Assembly (NCBI GenBank): GCA_016584305.1
Contig: JACEEZ010004848.1
Coordinates: forward strand, 224,501-288,500
Reading direction: 5' to 3'
Origin: Chionoecetes opilio
Taxonomy: Eukaryota; Arthropoda; Malacostraca; Decapoda; Majidae
DNA: 64,000 nucleotides
In this document: positions 1 to 11,006 of the stretch, in pieces
Layout: every line of letters starts with the position of its first letter
How positions within the stretch are numbered: position 1 is the stretch's first letter
Notes under the pieces: generated by a model
What the model saw: the letters and a program-made list of their open reading frames with translations, nothing else
Database searches by the model: none
Told to the model about the DNA's origin: nothing
Position numbers and translations under genes: made by a program

Positions 1-1352
1 ACTAGGACCGAAATGCTCTACATACTCGGGAGTATGGTTTGTTTACCATATTGAATTCTAAGAAACGTTCTCTCTATGAGCTTCCGTCACAAAGCACTTC
101 TTTCGGAGATACAAGATGTGTTTAATAGGAAGGAGATCCGAGTGTAGTATAGGCGATATGAAAATTAAACTAACCTAACCCCACCTTTTGACTCCCTAAC
201 CTAACCTAACCCACGCTTTAACCTCCAAACTAAAGTCAAATCTGCATTAAAAAAGTGTCCGCGGCAAGGGAAGAACAGAGGTGATGCAGGTCGGAAGAAG
301 AGTGAGGCGCACGTAAACACTTGGCTCTCGCCTCCCTATGAACATGTCCTTATCTCCAAAAGTAGTGATTTGCAATGGAAACTCATAGAGAGAATGCTTC
401 CTAGAATCCAATAAGGTAAACAGAAACCATACTCCCAATTAGAGAGAACTGAAACTCGAGAAATGCCAGTGGTCGCTGGCAGTTTTAACTCAAAGGTTGG
501 TCTACTGTGTTTTGGCTCCGCGACTAATATTTTTCATAAATTAATTTCGCGATAAACATTGATGCACCGCATCTGAATACCAAAAAATATAGTTCTTCTG
601 TTGTTCTACTAATTATATGGATGACATTCATTACGATGGAACGTTCTATAATAGCAATTTAATGCAAATTACTCGCCTCGAGTAGCAAAGCTTAATATAT
701 TTTTTACATGTATATTGTGGCATGTAAAATTTGGGTGATGTTCACACTGTTTTCTAAGACAGTACTGCTGCGTCTGGCAAACGCTTATCAAAATACAATA
801 AGCAATGCCTTGGAAAAACGAAGAATAAAGAATGCCGAAATCGGCTTGTTGCTGCGACAATGTAGGTTATAATTGTGGAGGCGACACGCCGCGGCGGGGA
901 GTGGTGGGCGGGGAGATTGTGGCGGGGCGATTGAATCAAAACATTGCTACTTCACGCGTCGACTCATTGCACTTCCAGGCTTTCTATCTGATTGATACAC
1001 AATAATAACAGGAAAATATGACTGCCTAGGTATAGATAACTTCTAAACATACGTTATTGACTATATAATATCATAGAGTAACATTTACCTCGCCTCCTCA
1101 ACTATAACCTACTTGGTTATTTGGTTAAATGTATGTTTTACAGACTCAGGCTTCTATACAATATACATATAGAAGAAAATCGTTCTTAAAATTATACTTT
1201 TGTGTTTTAAGTGCAGTGGAATAAGCCCATATTTTTCTTTCAAGTTGACCAACTTTTCACCAAATTGTGAGTTAAAACTGCCAGCGACCACTGGCATTTC
1301 GGAGTTGCAGTTCTCTCTAATTGTGTAGGGAATTTCGGTCCTAATGTAAAAT
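1..1352. repeat. Fold-back repeat R, copy 1 (TTAGG-like core)
   Basis: The left arm (1-150) and the right arm (247-440 plus 1319-1352) are inverted copies of each other. Both carry the same blocks ending in TATTATTTTAC at the outer edge. Between the arms (about 165-230) lies CCTAACCTAACC sequence. Related copies occur at 16480-16925 and 24332-24448, so this is a dispersed fold-back family. The right arm is split by the insertion at 441-1318. No coding capacity is seen. The window starts inside the left terminus, so the true end is missing. Confidence 0.7.
441..1318. mobile_element. 878-bp TIR element with AATT duplication
   Basis: It begins AGAGAGAACTGAAACTC and ends with the inverted form; terminal repeats run about 55 bp and include a block reading CCAGTGGTCGCTGGC, itself nearly palindromic. 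It is flanked by AATT on both sides (437-440 and 1319-1322). Removing it with one AATT restores the terminus of repeat R as seen at 1500-1545 and 16885-16925. No long open frame is present, so it is non-autonomous. A superfamily cannot be assigned from this single copy. Confidence 0.75.
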
Positions 1353-1494
1353 AATACCATTAGGTTATGTAATCAATGCCCATGTTAGGTTAGTTAACTA
1401 GCAGGGAGGTATGGGGGGGCGTAGCCCCCAGTTATGTCAGGAGAGTATTGGTTTATAGGAAGTATTGGTTGAAACCACATTTACCGTATCCATT

Positions 1495-1547
1495 GAGGTA
1501 AACAGAAATCATACTCCCAATTGTGTAGAGATTTCTGGTCCTTGAGT
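1495..1547 (-). repeat. Fragment of fold-back repeat R
   Basis: About 50 bp match the outer arm of repeat R (the GGTAAACAGAAACCATACTCCC-like block and the GAAATTCCCTACAC-like block, inverted). It is diverged and truncated on both sides. Confidence 0.5.
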
Positions 1548-2470
1548 AAAAATTTACCCTTAATTTATATACCAGCACCCTTAAACTAATTCCATATTAG
1601 CATTCAACAACCTGAAACGAAAGAAACAAGTGCAATTAAGCAGTTAATCCTCACCGTGATGTGCCGTGGGGGGTACATTACACTGGGTCCAATTTACCCC
1701 GCGAGTGTTTTTGTCACCGGGGTAAATACGGACCAAAACTGAGCATTGATCATACGAAAATGAGACAAGATAGAGCATTTCTGATATGTTCATGCTAAAG
1801 TAGAGGAAAAGTACTCTATATACGCTTATTTACAAGAATGTACTCCGTCTCCTATTTGAATCCCATGAAAGTTTGCCAAATCAGCTGATTTTGTAAACAA
1901 ACTTCGCCGCAACTTTTTTTTGCTGTCATTTTAGTCATTTTCTATTTTGGTTCCTGGGTTCAGTTACATATCGATATTTATATTCATATTAACACTAAAA
2001 ATGTTAAAATGGTTGTTTTACTACATGGGATATTCAAAACTGTTACACTCTTATTTATAAAGAAACAAACAGCAAAGCAAAGATGGCGGTCCGAATAGAA
2101 CCAGTCCGTTGGAAGGAACAGGGTTACCCTGGTCGGCACAATGACTATTTCTCAACAACGGCATAATGGTATATAATGAAATCTTCTATATAAACAGGTT
2201 TCCCTTAAGCCTTAAGACTCAGCAATTTATAGGCTAGTATAATATAACTCTATGAAATCTGTATTAAATTCTTAAATCAATATTGAATTCGGAAAGAATA
2301 AAGTGCAGTTTTTTTTGTTTAGAGTACCTATGTATAGATATTCAAACTTAGTCAAATGATTATAATGGATCTTGCTAACCATGAACAGATGAATGGAGGA
2401 ATCTTAGGAAACTGAAAGAAAACTAAACTCAAAATTCTTCAAACAAAGATTCATTGTATTAAAGCAGCTA
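1548..2470. other. Unassigned non-coding stretch
   Basis: AT-rich sequence with no convincing open frame, RNA gene or terminal repeats. A block around 1660-1740 is GC-richer (TTTACCCC motifs) but has no partner elsewhere in the window that I could find. Confidence 0.4.
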
Positions 2471-2504
2471 ATTAACTATATTTAGTGAAGTACGGGAGCG
2501 AGGC

Positions 2505-2872
2505 ATGATTAAGATTATGAGGGAGGAGAAAGGTCCAGAAGAATGGAGGGATAGTTTTACCTTACCACTATTTAAAGTCAAAGGAGATGCACTAGCTGTC
2601 ATGTGGTGGGTGCGAGGTTTGAGGCTGTTAGAACATGGGAGGAAGATTTGGGAGAGGGTGTTGTGTGACAGGCTTAAAAGAATCAAGATCGATGACTGCC
2701 AATTTGGCTTTCTGGCTGGAAAGTCAACTGGCGATGCAATCTTAATCACAAGACATCTGCAGGAGAAATATAAAAAGGAAAAAAAGACTATCATTTGTTT
2801 GTGGATCTGGAAAAGGCATTTGACAGGATTCTAATTAGAACAATTAGATGGGCATTACGTCATTGCAAACTG
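2505..2872 (+). pseudogene. Non-LTR retrotransposon reverse transcriptase fragment
   Basis: The frame from 2505 contains typical LINE reverse-transcriptase blocks: RGLRLLEHGRKIWERVL, then QFGF.AGKSTGDAI and LQEKYKKEKK. The next block, FVDLEKAFDR (the first catalytic aspartate region), continues in another frame from about 2795, so there is one frameshift near 2790. Similarity stops abruptly at about 2872 where unrelated sequence begins. The fragment covers only the fingers and early palm of the enzyme. It is 5' and 3' truncated and cannot be functional. The clade is not resolvable from this piece. Confidence 0.85.
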
Positions 2873-3177
2873 TTCTGGCCTCCTATCCCTGACGTCAGCT
2901 CCTCTGGCACCAATACCAGCCAGTGTCTCCCTCCTCTGCGGCTGGGGGCTCGTCCCCCTCATGGGCTGTCTGGGCCTCCTTTCCTTGGCCCTGGCTCCCT
3001 GTTCACGCCCGCCGGTTGTTGTCTCCCCCCTCTGTGGCCGGGGGTTCGGCTCCCTCGTGGCTCCTTCCCCCGACCTCGCTTCCTCTGCTGCCACAGCTTC
3101 CTCGGTCACCCCTACCTCGTCCACCACAATCATGTTCTCTAATTCCTGCTGCGTGTCTGCTTCTTGTCTATAGTAGG

Positions 3178-4154
3178 CAAAGGTGGGCACCAAACCGTTA
3201 ATCGTTAATTAACGAAGTTAACATTTTCGTTAACGATTTAACTTTTAAGTTACCTTTGGAAATCATTATCGGACTAATTAACTTCCGTTACATTTAACTT
3301 CCGTTAACTCAAGTCCGCTAACTCAAAAATTTCATAAAAACCGGTAAATGTTTAAAAGTTTCTATTATTTTCAGATTTTCAATACAGATGTAGTCTTAGC
3401 ATATTTAATATTGTACGCGTCATTCTTTCAACCCCGATATAACGCCACTTATTATTATAAATAACTTTTCAATTTAAACTTCGAATTGTGATTTTCAAAA
3501 TGATTTTTAAATGTATTCGATATTTAAGCAATTATTTTCTATTAATAGATCATATAAAGTTTCTTTAATAAACAAATAAGATATTGCACCATAGCACGCA
3601 ACGCAGCGCTATATATAAAAGGAAGTGCCAGTAGAAAGAGGACTCACTTCACTCTGGAGTGAAGTCCACTCCAGAAAAAAGAGTGACTTTTATTTCTTTC
3701 GGCCACTTTATCAATAACTTTTTTTAGTTTAATACTAATATTGTGTTTCATTTAAGTTTTGTTTCACCCTTTTCTGGCTCTAAAAGCCTTTAAAAACCTA
3801 AAACAGGGCCAAAACTATAAAATCAGCCTTTTTTAGGTTTTTTTAAAAGTTAAAACTAAAATCTGCCTTTTTTAACTCTAAAGCAAAAAAAACCTAGTTT
3901 TTGGGTTCTAAAGCCCTTAAAAAACCCCTTAAAGGCTGATTTTATAGTTTTGGCACTTTTCAAAGTGTTTTTAGGTGGTTTTAGAGCAAAAACTGATTTT
4001 TTTTTTCTAGAATAAAAATTAACGTTAACGGTTTATCGATAACTTCCATTCATTTTTAAAGAATTAGCTGATTAACGGTTATCGAAGTTAATTTTTTGGA
4101 TAACGGATTAACGGTTAACGAAGTTAACTTTTTGATTAACGGCGCCCACTACTG
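3178..4154. mobile_element. Non-autonomous hAT element (8-bp duplication ATAGTAGG)
   Basis: The ends are CAAAGGTGGGCACC and, inverted, CAGTAGTGGGCGCC. Exact 8-bp duplications ATAGTAGG lie at 3170-3177 and 4155-4162. Subterminal regions are full of GTTAAC/TTAACG motifs on both sides, typical of hAT subterminal binding repeats. Interior arms around 3800-3830 and 3930-3955 (CCAAAACTATAAAATCAGCC and its inverse) form a second inverted repeat. There is no transposase frame, so mobilisation must have been in trans. Confidence 0.92.
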
Positions 4155-4714
4155 ATAGTAGGTATGGTCTTCACTCATCCCTACTTCCTGTTTCTGTGTG
4201 GTAGTGGTCTGTTCCGCTGACCCACCCACTGCCCCCTCTACCGTAGATAACACTAAAGTCGCCAGGACAACGTTTCTTTTATACTTACAGACGGTTGGTG
4301 GCGTTAATACTTACATTCCTACATCCATGATTTCAGGAAAGTTAGAAGGGGCTATCTGGAGAGTCTGTGTCATTTTGTGTCTTCATCTCTGTCATAGTAT
4401 GGCTATAAATGAACAAATTACAAACATAAAACAGAGTGGCGACGTTGTTAACGGGCTACATTAAGGTCGCCATCTAGTGTTTATTTACTGAGTGTCCTCC
4501 CGCCGTCGTCGTCGCCCGAAAAAAAAACGAGTAGGGAAATTTGAAACCGTATATACTTGCAGATACAAAGCATAAAACAACACTGAAACAGGGTAGATTA
4601 TACAGTCATGATATAAACTACTGTGTATTATCTACAGTGGCACATACAAATCAGTAATGATGCTATCATTCAGTGGCGTCATTTCAGCAAAAGCCAAGGT
4701 ATGGCAAAGGGTAA

Positions 4715-6141
4715 CCGGATGTTTCGCCCCATGGACGTTTCGCCCCCTCCTACTCGCGGACGTTTCGCCCCCATTCGTGGATGTTTCGCCCCACTCGCGG
4801 AAGTTTCGCCCCACTCGCGGAAGTTTCGCCCCCCGGAAATTACTATACTATTTCAAAACTGTTCATCAAATGACTACAAAATCATCAGAAATATTGATCC
4901 CTGTATTGATCCATTTGTTTACGCACAAAATGATGATGAAATGCTGTTATTGACCGGTCTTAAAGGGACAGTGTACTAAATTCCGTACTAGAGCGGCCGG
5001 AATACATAAAACCATATATATATCCTTTGGATCATATCGAGTATACGCTTTGAGTTTGATCCATTTTTGTTAATATGCAAATACTTTACTAGGTGTTTGA
5101 AGATATTTGATGATTTAGTCATTTTATAGAATTGGGATGAAACCGTTATTTTAATTTGGCATTTTGGCATTTGGCAAAATGTTTTAAGCATTAGCAATGA
5201 GTCATTAATCTTAACGAAAAATGATTCGTGGGCCATTACCTTTAATTGGTTCCCTTTAATTAATCTGTGCAAACTGTCTGTATCATTCGAATTCGTATCA
5301 TTCTGTAGCATTGTTTCTCATTGTAATAAATCTGGTATGTGCTGTTTTTGTTGTCTGAAAGTAAATTTGTCTCCGTATCATTATAATAAATCTGGTAGAT
5401 GTGCTGTACTTGTTGTCTCCACGTTCAAAGTAATGTCACTGTCAATTTGTTTCTGTATCAGTGCCTCATTTACTATATAATAAATTGCATTTGAATTGTA
5501 AAATGTCTCGTTATTGGGTTTTTATTACATCCGAGGCGGTTTGCCAATGAATGGACTGCCACTCATAGAGGGCTTTTTCTAACTACATGTCAAATTTAAT
5601 AAAAATCGGTTAAGAAATAAAAAAAGTTCCTCCAGAACGTCCATTAAAATTTCTGGGATTTGGTGTCATTTTGTATTATCTAAATCCCAGAAATGTTTTA
5701 AAATGGACGTTTCTGAAGGAACTTTTATTTCTCATCTGATTTTTATGAAATTTGACGTGTAGTTAGGTATTGGTTAGAAACTAAGTGTGTCAAAATTTGA
5801 AGAGATTTGAAGAAGAAATATGGAAATTATCGTAGAAAAATCGACTATCACTCAAATCCTGTTTTGACTATAGTACGGAATTCGAAGTACACTGTCCCTT
5901 TAAGACCGGTCGATAACAGCATTTTGTGCTTAAACAAATCGATCAGTATTTCTGATGATTTTGTAGTCATTTGATGAACAGTTTTGAAACAGTATAGTAA
6001 TTTCCGTGGGGCGAATCCGGGGGGCGAAACGTCCGCGAGTGGGGCGAAACGTCCGCAAATGGGGGGCGAAACGTCCGTTAAAGTGGGGCGAAACGTCCGC
6101 GATTGGGTGGGGGCGAAACATCCATGAGGCGAAACGTCCGG
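4715..6141. mobile_element. Long-TIR fold-back element with GTTTCGCCCC arrays
   Basis: Arms of about 270 bp (4715-4990 and 5868-6141) are inverted copies. The outermost 120 bp of each arm is a tandem array of about 20-bp units built on CGTTTCGCCCC-ACTCGCGGA; the inner arm is ordinary sequence ending near ATTCCGTACTA. The middle (5000-5860) contains a second partial inverted repeat (near 5620-5650 and 5690-5730). I see no gene and no clear target duplication. The architecture resembles fold-back/Galileo-like elements, but this is only structural similarity. Confidence 0.7.
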
Positions 6142-6574
6142 CATTCATGGCAAGGTACCGTGGAAGATTTTTTTTTCTTCAAATCAGTTGTGCAATAGTC
6201 CATTTTGGTGAGTTGTGAGTCTATACAATTCCTTTTTATATGACACTAGCAGAAACACCCGTCGTTGACTGGGTTGAAAAGAGGTGACAAAATTGTTCTA
6301 TAAATATTCTAAGTTATTCACTTCGACTGTTTTGAACATATATAACAAATGTCTGCTAAATTTCATCTAGATGATAGAGCTGTTCCCTTCTGGCCAATGT
6401 ATACGAAATGACTTAACTTTTTTGTATATTCTGCACGCGCGCGGCCATTTTAAGTGGGCGGGGCCTAATTTGGAGAATTGGGACTATTACCATTGTCTTT
6501 CTCGGGAAATTCTACATATGAATACATTTTTTGTTTTTATGTATATTCTATTGCCTTTCTTTCTTCCTATAGAG

Positions 6575-6950
6575 CAGTGGTTCCCAACCTTTTTGGGGCC
6601 GTTACCCAAAATGCACATTTTTCCCAGGCCCATTACCCCTAGGCTAGGTAGGCTCTAAACTTATGTTTGCACGGGTTGGTTTTTCACTTGTAACATCTCA
6701 GGACTGACGTAGGTGCGAGCGCTGTAGGTGCGAAGCCCTTCACGGCGTGGGGTCTGGGGCCCACTCAAGGGCCCCATAATTTTTTTTAAGGTTTTTGCAT
6801 GCTTTTCCTGCAATCTGACTTATATTTGGGAGCAAATTCTCATTCACAAACCTATTCAACTACTCGCCCAACTACCGCGGCTGGCTGCTGGCTGGGCTGA
6901 GATAAAGCCAAAACTAAAAAAAAAAAAAAAAAAAAATTTTTTTTTTTAAG
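6575..6950 (+). mobile_element. hAT-Charlie-like 5' terminus, truncated
   Basis: Starts CAGTGGTTCCCAACC-TTTTTGGGG, the characteristic terminus of Charlie-type hAT elements. No matching right terminus is found; the sequence runs into a poly-A/poly-T block at 6908-6948. It is likely a solo end or a truncated copy. Confidence 0.6.
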
Positions 6951-7419
6951 CCAAGGTATGGCGAGTGCCATACCTTGCCATACCCAAGCGACGCCACTGC
7001 TATCATTCGTAATATTTGGCGCCTGGCGACATTAGTGCAGGTGGCGACTATACTGTTATCTACGGTAGGGTCAGTGCTTCGCCCTCCATTTTCCCTTCAC
7101 TTCCTACTTCGTCCCTTCTTCCTCCTCCTTCCTTCATCCAGAAGTTTCTAGTCTTCTCTAGGCACCTGTCCTTGCACAGATACACTAGGTAGGTTTGGGC
7201 ACTTCTGCGTCTTCATGTTCAGTGGCTCCTTTAGGCCTACACACCGTGTGAAACCACTTGTCACACATCTTGCAGGCCACTGACTTGACTCTCCCCTTCA
7301 CCTCCATCCTACACTCTCCACATCTTAGTGGTCTTACCGCTATCTTCTCCCACTCCCACGCTTCAGAAAATCGTTCGCGATATGACAAGAATTCTCGCCA
7401 CTGGCCCACTACGGTCTTC

Positions 7420-7583
7420 AGCTAAAATCGGCCCCCTTCGTAAATCGTCAGATTTGGTTAAGTTATATTTAAGTTATGTTTAGGTCTGGGTTAGGTTAGG
7501 TCAGGTTTAAGATAGGTTTTGTAGAGTTATTTAGGTTAAATTAGCGTCCGCGAGACGATTTACAAAGGAGGCCGATTTTAGCT
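7420..7583. mobile_element. 164-bp MITE with 30-bp inverted ends
   Basis: AGCTAAAATCGGCCCCCTTC at the left and its near-inverse at the right (GGCCGATTTTAGCT) enclose TTAGGTT-rich sequence. There is no clear target duplication. It lies immediately upstream of the visible start of the zinc-finger ORF and may have separated it from its 5' part. Confidence 0.6.
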
Positions 7584-7674
7584 CAATACCTGATCGGCGT
7601 GGCCGTAGCGAAGGCCGCGGCGCCGCCACTCAGGCTCGGGCGTCGCCAGGCTGTCAACAACAACAAAGGCAAAG

Positions 7675-7768
7675 ATGGCGGGCAATCCTCAAGCTACTTT
7701 TCTGTGTGGCTCTTGTTATTGTGATTTTACTTCATTAGCAGACATTCAGCGTCATCAAGAGCAATGCT
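7675..7768 (+). CDS. Start exon of C2HC zinc-finger/polyQ/trihelix gene (unit A)
   Basis: An ATG at 7675 opens a 31-codon frame that ends at a strong donor (GCT|GTAAGT, GT at 7769). The peptide holds a compact zinc-finger-like pattern C-x2-C ... H-x4-C (residues about 11, 14, 26, 31). Two downstream copies (57538, 63856) share the same start context (AAAGATGGCGGGCAATCC) but carry an in-frame TGA and have lost the donor, so this is the only intact copy. It ends in phase 1 (one extra T), which joins in frame to the glutamine exon at 28190 (C-S-D-P-E) but would make a stop if joined directly to the trihelix exon. That fixes the order start exon, glutamine exon, trihelix exon. The promoter is not identified; the 90 bp upstream is GC-rich. 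Confidence 0.6.
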
Positions 7769-7934
7769 GTAAGTAATATCGTAGTTGTAGGATGAATAGA
7801 TCATACAGGTGAGGTGAAACAAACGTTCATACAAGGTGGGAAAGATCTGGGAGTGACTCGTGAGGGTGAGCTCAGACCTCCAACCTCCTTCTTACCTTAC
7901 CTTGTTCTACCTTGTTGAAGTCTTGATGTAAGCA

Positions 7935-10900
7935 TCAGGGCCAATCTGGGGATCCGCCTTTTCCACACATTCCCTCGACCTTGAGGTACTGGATCTGGTC
8001 AATGATGGAATTTGACCCAGCCCCTCTATAAGTCGGTCCGTGTGGTATTGGAGGCTGGTCAGGTATTTCTTGTAGGACCTTGTCTAGCCTCCGCTTGCAA
8101 GTATCTGTGCAGCACCCTGTTATGTCTCTGACTGACTTTGGCAGGCAGTTAAACAGTCTGGGTGCTGTATTACAGAAACTCTCTGCCTGGATAGTTTTCA
8201 ATCTTTGGGATGTGCTGTCAATTGATTTTCTTTGGCAAACCCGCCCCAACCTTGGGAGTTCCCTGCTCTTGATGGCTTCCTCTCCTCTAGGTGTTGGGTT
8301 TGGCACCTTGCCCTCAAGAATTTTCCAGGTGTATATTATTATGTATCTCTCTCGTCGTCTCTGTAGAGAGTACAATTTTAAGTGTTGGAGTCGTTCCCAG
8401 TAGTCAAGTGAAACTCCAATGTTAAGCTTGCGTGTGAATACTCTTTGCAGCTGTTCCAATTGTTGTATCTCCTTCACTCTGTGAGGAGACCATAGCTGAC
8501 AAGAGTATTCCAGTCTGGAGACAACGAGAGTTTTCCACAGTGGTAGGAGGTGATTTGGGTTTCGGGTGATGAAAGTTCGGAGGACGTAGCCAGATGTTTG
8601 TCGAGCAGTCTTTGCTATCTGGTTGATATGGCTGCTGAATGTGCAGTCCTTACTCATGACTACACCGAGGTCCCGGAGGGACTCTTTTTCATCAATCCTC
8701 TCATCACCTACATTATATCCAAATTCCTTCAGGTTGTTATTAGGACCATATCTAATGAGCTCAAATTTTTGTTTATTAAATTTCATGTTGTTTTTGTCAG
8801 GCCATTTATATATTTTGTCCAGGTCTTTCTGTAACTTTTCTGAGTCCTCTTCAGTGGCAATGGCCCGGCTTATCCTGGTATCATCCGCAAAAGATGTAAC
8901 TCTTGATGATTCTATCTGTTGGTCAATATCTCCAATCATCACCAGGAATAGGAGTGGTCCCAGTACTGAGCCTTGCGGAACCCCACTTTTCACTTCTGCG
9001 CCATTTGAGTGGACACCGTCAACTACTACTTTTTGTTGCCGGCCGATTAAAAAGTGGTAGAGCCGAGTCCCCGGCTTTCCGCCAATGCCCATACTTTTTA
9101 ATTTGTGAAGGAGTAGACCGTGGTCCACCTTATCGAATGCCTTGGCAAAGTCAAGGTAGACCACGTCGACATTTCGGCCGTCTTTCACTTCATCTAGGAC
9201 GTTTGCATAGTGGTCGAGGAGTTGTGACAGGCAAGATCTTCCTCTACGAAATCCATGTTGTCCCGGGTTAAATTGTGTTGTGGACTCGAGGTGGTCAACA
9301 ATTTTCTTCCGGACAACCCTCTCGAAGATCTTTATGATATGGGAGGTGAGAACCACAGGTCTGTAATTGGGTGGCAGCCCTCTTGAACCCCCTTTAAATA
9401 TTGGGGTGACCAGTCCCTCTTTAAACTGGTTTGGTATCTCACCACTGTCCAGAGATCTTCTCCACATCATATAGATTGGGGTTGCTAGATAGTCTTTGCA
9501 TTTTTTCAAAAGGATGGCAGCAATATTGTCGGGGCCCCCAGCTGAGTTTAAAGATATGTTGTTTATTTCTTCCACTACATTTTGGTGTGTGAAAAGTATG
9601 TCCGACAGTGTTTTTCCATTTTCCCCAGTATCAGTGTTTATATCAAAGAATGTCTGAGGGGAAGATATCTTCATTTCTTGTATGGGGTCACTGTATACAC
9701 TTTGGTACTGCTCCTCAAGTATGCTGGCCATGGATAAGGGATCTTCAACGAGCTTATTATTTTTATCCATCAGAGTCCGATATTTTTTCTGCATTCTAGC
9801 TTTTTCTTTGCAAAGCGATAGAAAAACTTGGGATTTTGCTTTATCGCGGCCACCGCCATCAATTCCTCAAATTCTCTTTCTTTCTGATGGGAGAGTTTTA
9901 GTTTCATTTCTATTTCTTGTATTTGTTTTTCAGTGTTTTGTCTAACATTTGGGCTGATGTTGGGATTCACCAGCTTCTTGGTAAGTTTTGATCTGTTTCT
10001 CATCAACACTTTACGGTCACGAGGAATATTATTTTTGCGCAGAAAGTCATTCTTTAATGGGATATGCTTGTTGCACACTGTTTCACACAGTCCTAAGGAA
10101 AGCTTCTAACATTTCAGACACTGATTCACATTTATCTAAGTTATCCCAATTGACTTCAGAAAGTTCTGCATTTATTGCATCCCAGTTTGCCTTTTTACTA
10201 TGAAAGTTTAAATGTCGTAGGCCTTCAACCTTATTGTTTTCTTTCACCACCCTATGTTTGTGGGTTACTTTTCTCCGGGCATCGAGGCAAACTTCCACTA
10301 GGTCGTGATCTGATACAATAGTTTTGATCACCTGGAGACTGTGGATTCTTTCTGTATTGTTCACAAACACTAGATCCAGGATGTTGTTTTTCCTTGTCGG
10401 TTTCCTCCACTATCTGTTCCAGAAAGTTATTTTCAGCAAAACTTAAAAGGCGGTAGCTTGTTCCTGCTCACTAGTTGTTCCTCCACTGATTTTCCTGGAA
10501 GGCCATTCAATAATTGGGAAGTTGAAGTCACCCATTAAAATCAACTCAGTTTTTCTGGTATTGACTGCAGATTCTTCTAATTTTACCGAAAGCTCGTTCA
10601 TCATATTCATAAAATTTTTGGAGTCAGAATTTGGTGGCCGATACATCACTACAACTACAAGTCTCCTGGACTTAAGTTCTATTTTCAGCATACCATTTAC
10701 ACTGTCTGAGTATGAGAACACTGAGCCGACGTCTCGTGCTAAGTCATCTCGCACGTATAATGCTACACCACCATGAGATCGGTCTTTCCTATCTGCTCGG
10801 TATAGGGTGTAGTTGCTGATTTTCACCTCCTCGTCTAATATTTCACCAGTTAGGTGGGTCTCTGTGAACCCCATCAGCAAATAATTTTTCTCCCTTGCCA

Positions 10901-11006
10901 TTTCTGCAATATATGGTATTTTGGCTTGATTGCTCATGGGGAACAGACCCTGTATATTACACATTAGAAAATTATCTAACAGTTCACCTGTGGTGGTGGT
11001 ACCCAT
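7935..11006 (-). pseudogene. LINE ORF2: AP endonuclease and reverse transcriptase, frameshifted
   Basis: The likely ATG at 11006 overlaps the ORF1 stop. The endonuclease domain (11006-10443) shows CNIQGL, GFTETHL, GGVALYVRDD and GDFNFP. It continues in a second frame (10370-10083) with SDHDLV (the endonuclease His/Asp motif), then a linker (10078-9770), then a long reverse-transcriptase frame (9794-7935) with YLDFAKAFDKVDH, SGVPQGSVLGPLLFL and the catalytic FADD. At least three frameshifts break it (near 10440, 10080 and 9790). The enzyme nicks DNA and copies the LINE RNA at the target. Domain order and motifs fit the CR1/Jockey group; a precise clade needs a phylogeny. Confidence 0.88.

Larger units (their letters stand above)
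4671..6999. mobile_element. hAT-type element inserted in F1 (duplication CTATCATT)
   Basis: The ends are CAGTGGCGTC and GACGCCACTG, flanked by exact 8-bp duplications CTATCATT (4663-4670 and 7000-7007). The uninterrupted target is visible in the other F1 copy near 23990 (CTATAATTCGTAAT). The inner edges carry the block AAGCCAAGGTATGGC on both sides. It contains the long-TIR element at 4715-6141 and a hAT end at 6575. No transposase is recognisable. Confidence 0.85.
4241..7065. mobile_element. TA-flanked TIR element F1, copy 1 (nested)
   Basis: Terminal repeats are CCGTAGATAACACTAAAGTC at the left and the inverse of CCGTAGATAACAGTATAGTC at the right, with TA on both sides (4239-4240 and 7066-7067). 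This fits the Tc1/mariner-pogo type. A second copy is at 22920-24056, which shares internal sequence on both flanks of the hAT at 4671-6999. Without that insertion the element would be about 490 bp, a MITE. It interrupts the zinc-finger ORF above. Confidence 0.88.
2855..7409 (-). pseudogene. Zinc-finger ORF1-like gene split by two transposons
   Basis: Reading the minus strand, the protein starts in 7409-7187 with a PHD-like cysteine pattern (CGEC, then CKMCDKWFHTVC), shifts frame once near 7190, runs to 7067, and resumes at 4239-4155 and again at 3177-2858. If the TA-element (4241-7065, one TA) and the hAT (3178-4154, one 8-bp duplication) are removed, the frame reads through both joints without a stop. 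The C-terminal part is rich in Arg, Pro, Gly, Glu and Thr. A cysteine finger followed by a basic low-complexity tail resembles ORF1 proteins of arthropod LINEs, but no partner reverse transcriptase is attached. It is presumably a dead retrotransposon ORF; a host origin cannot be excluded. Confidence 0.6.

Noticed and set aside
2874..3201. Plus-strand Pro/Ser-rich frames opposite the zinc-finger ORF
   Set aside because: They are antisense shadows of the minus-strand ORF, which alone has a frame continuing across two insertion joints.
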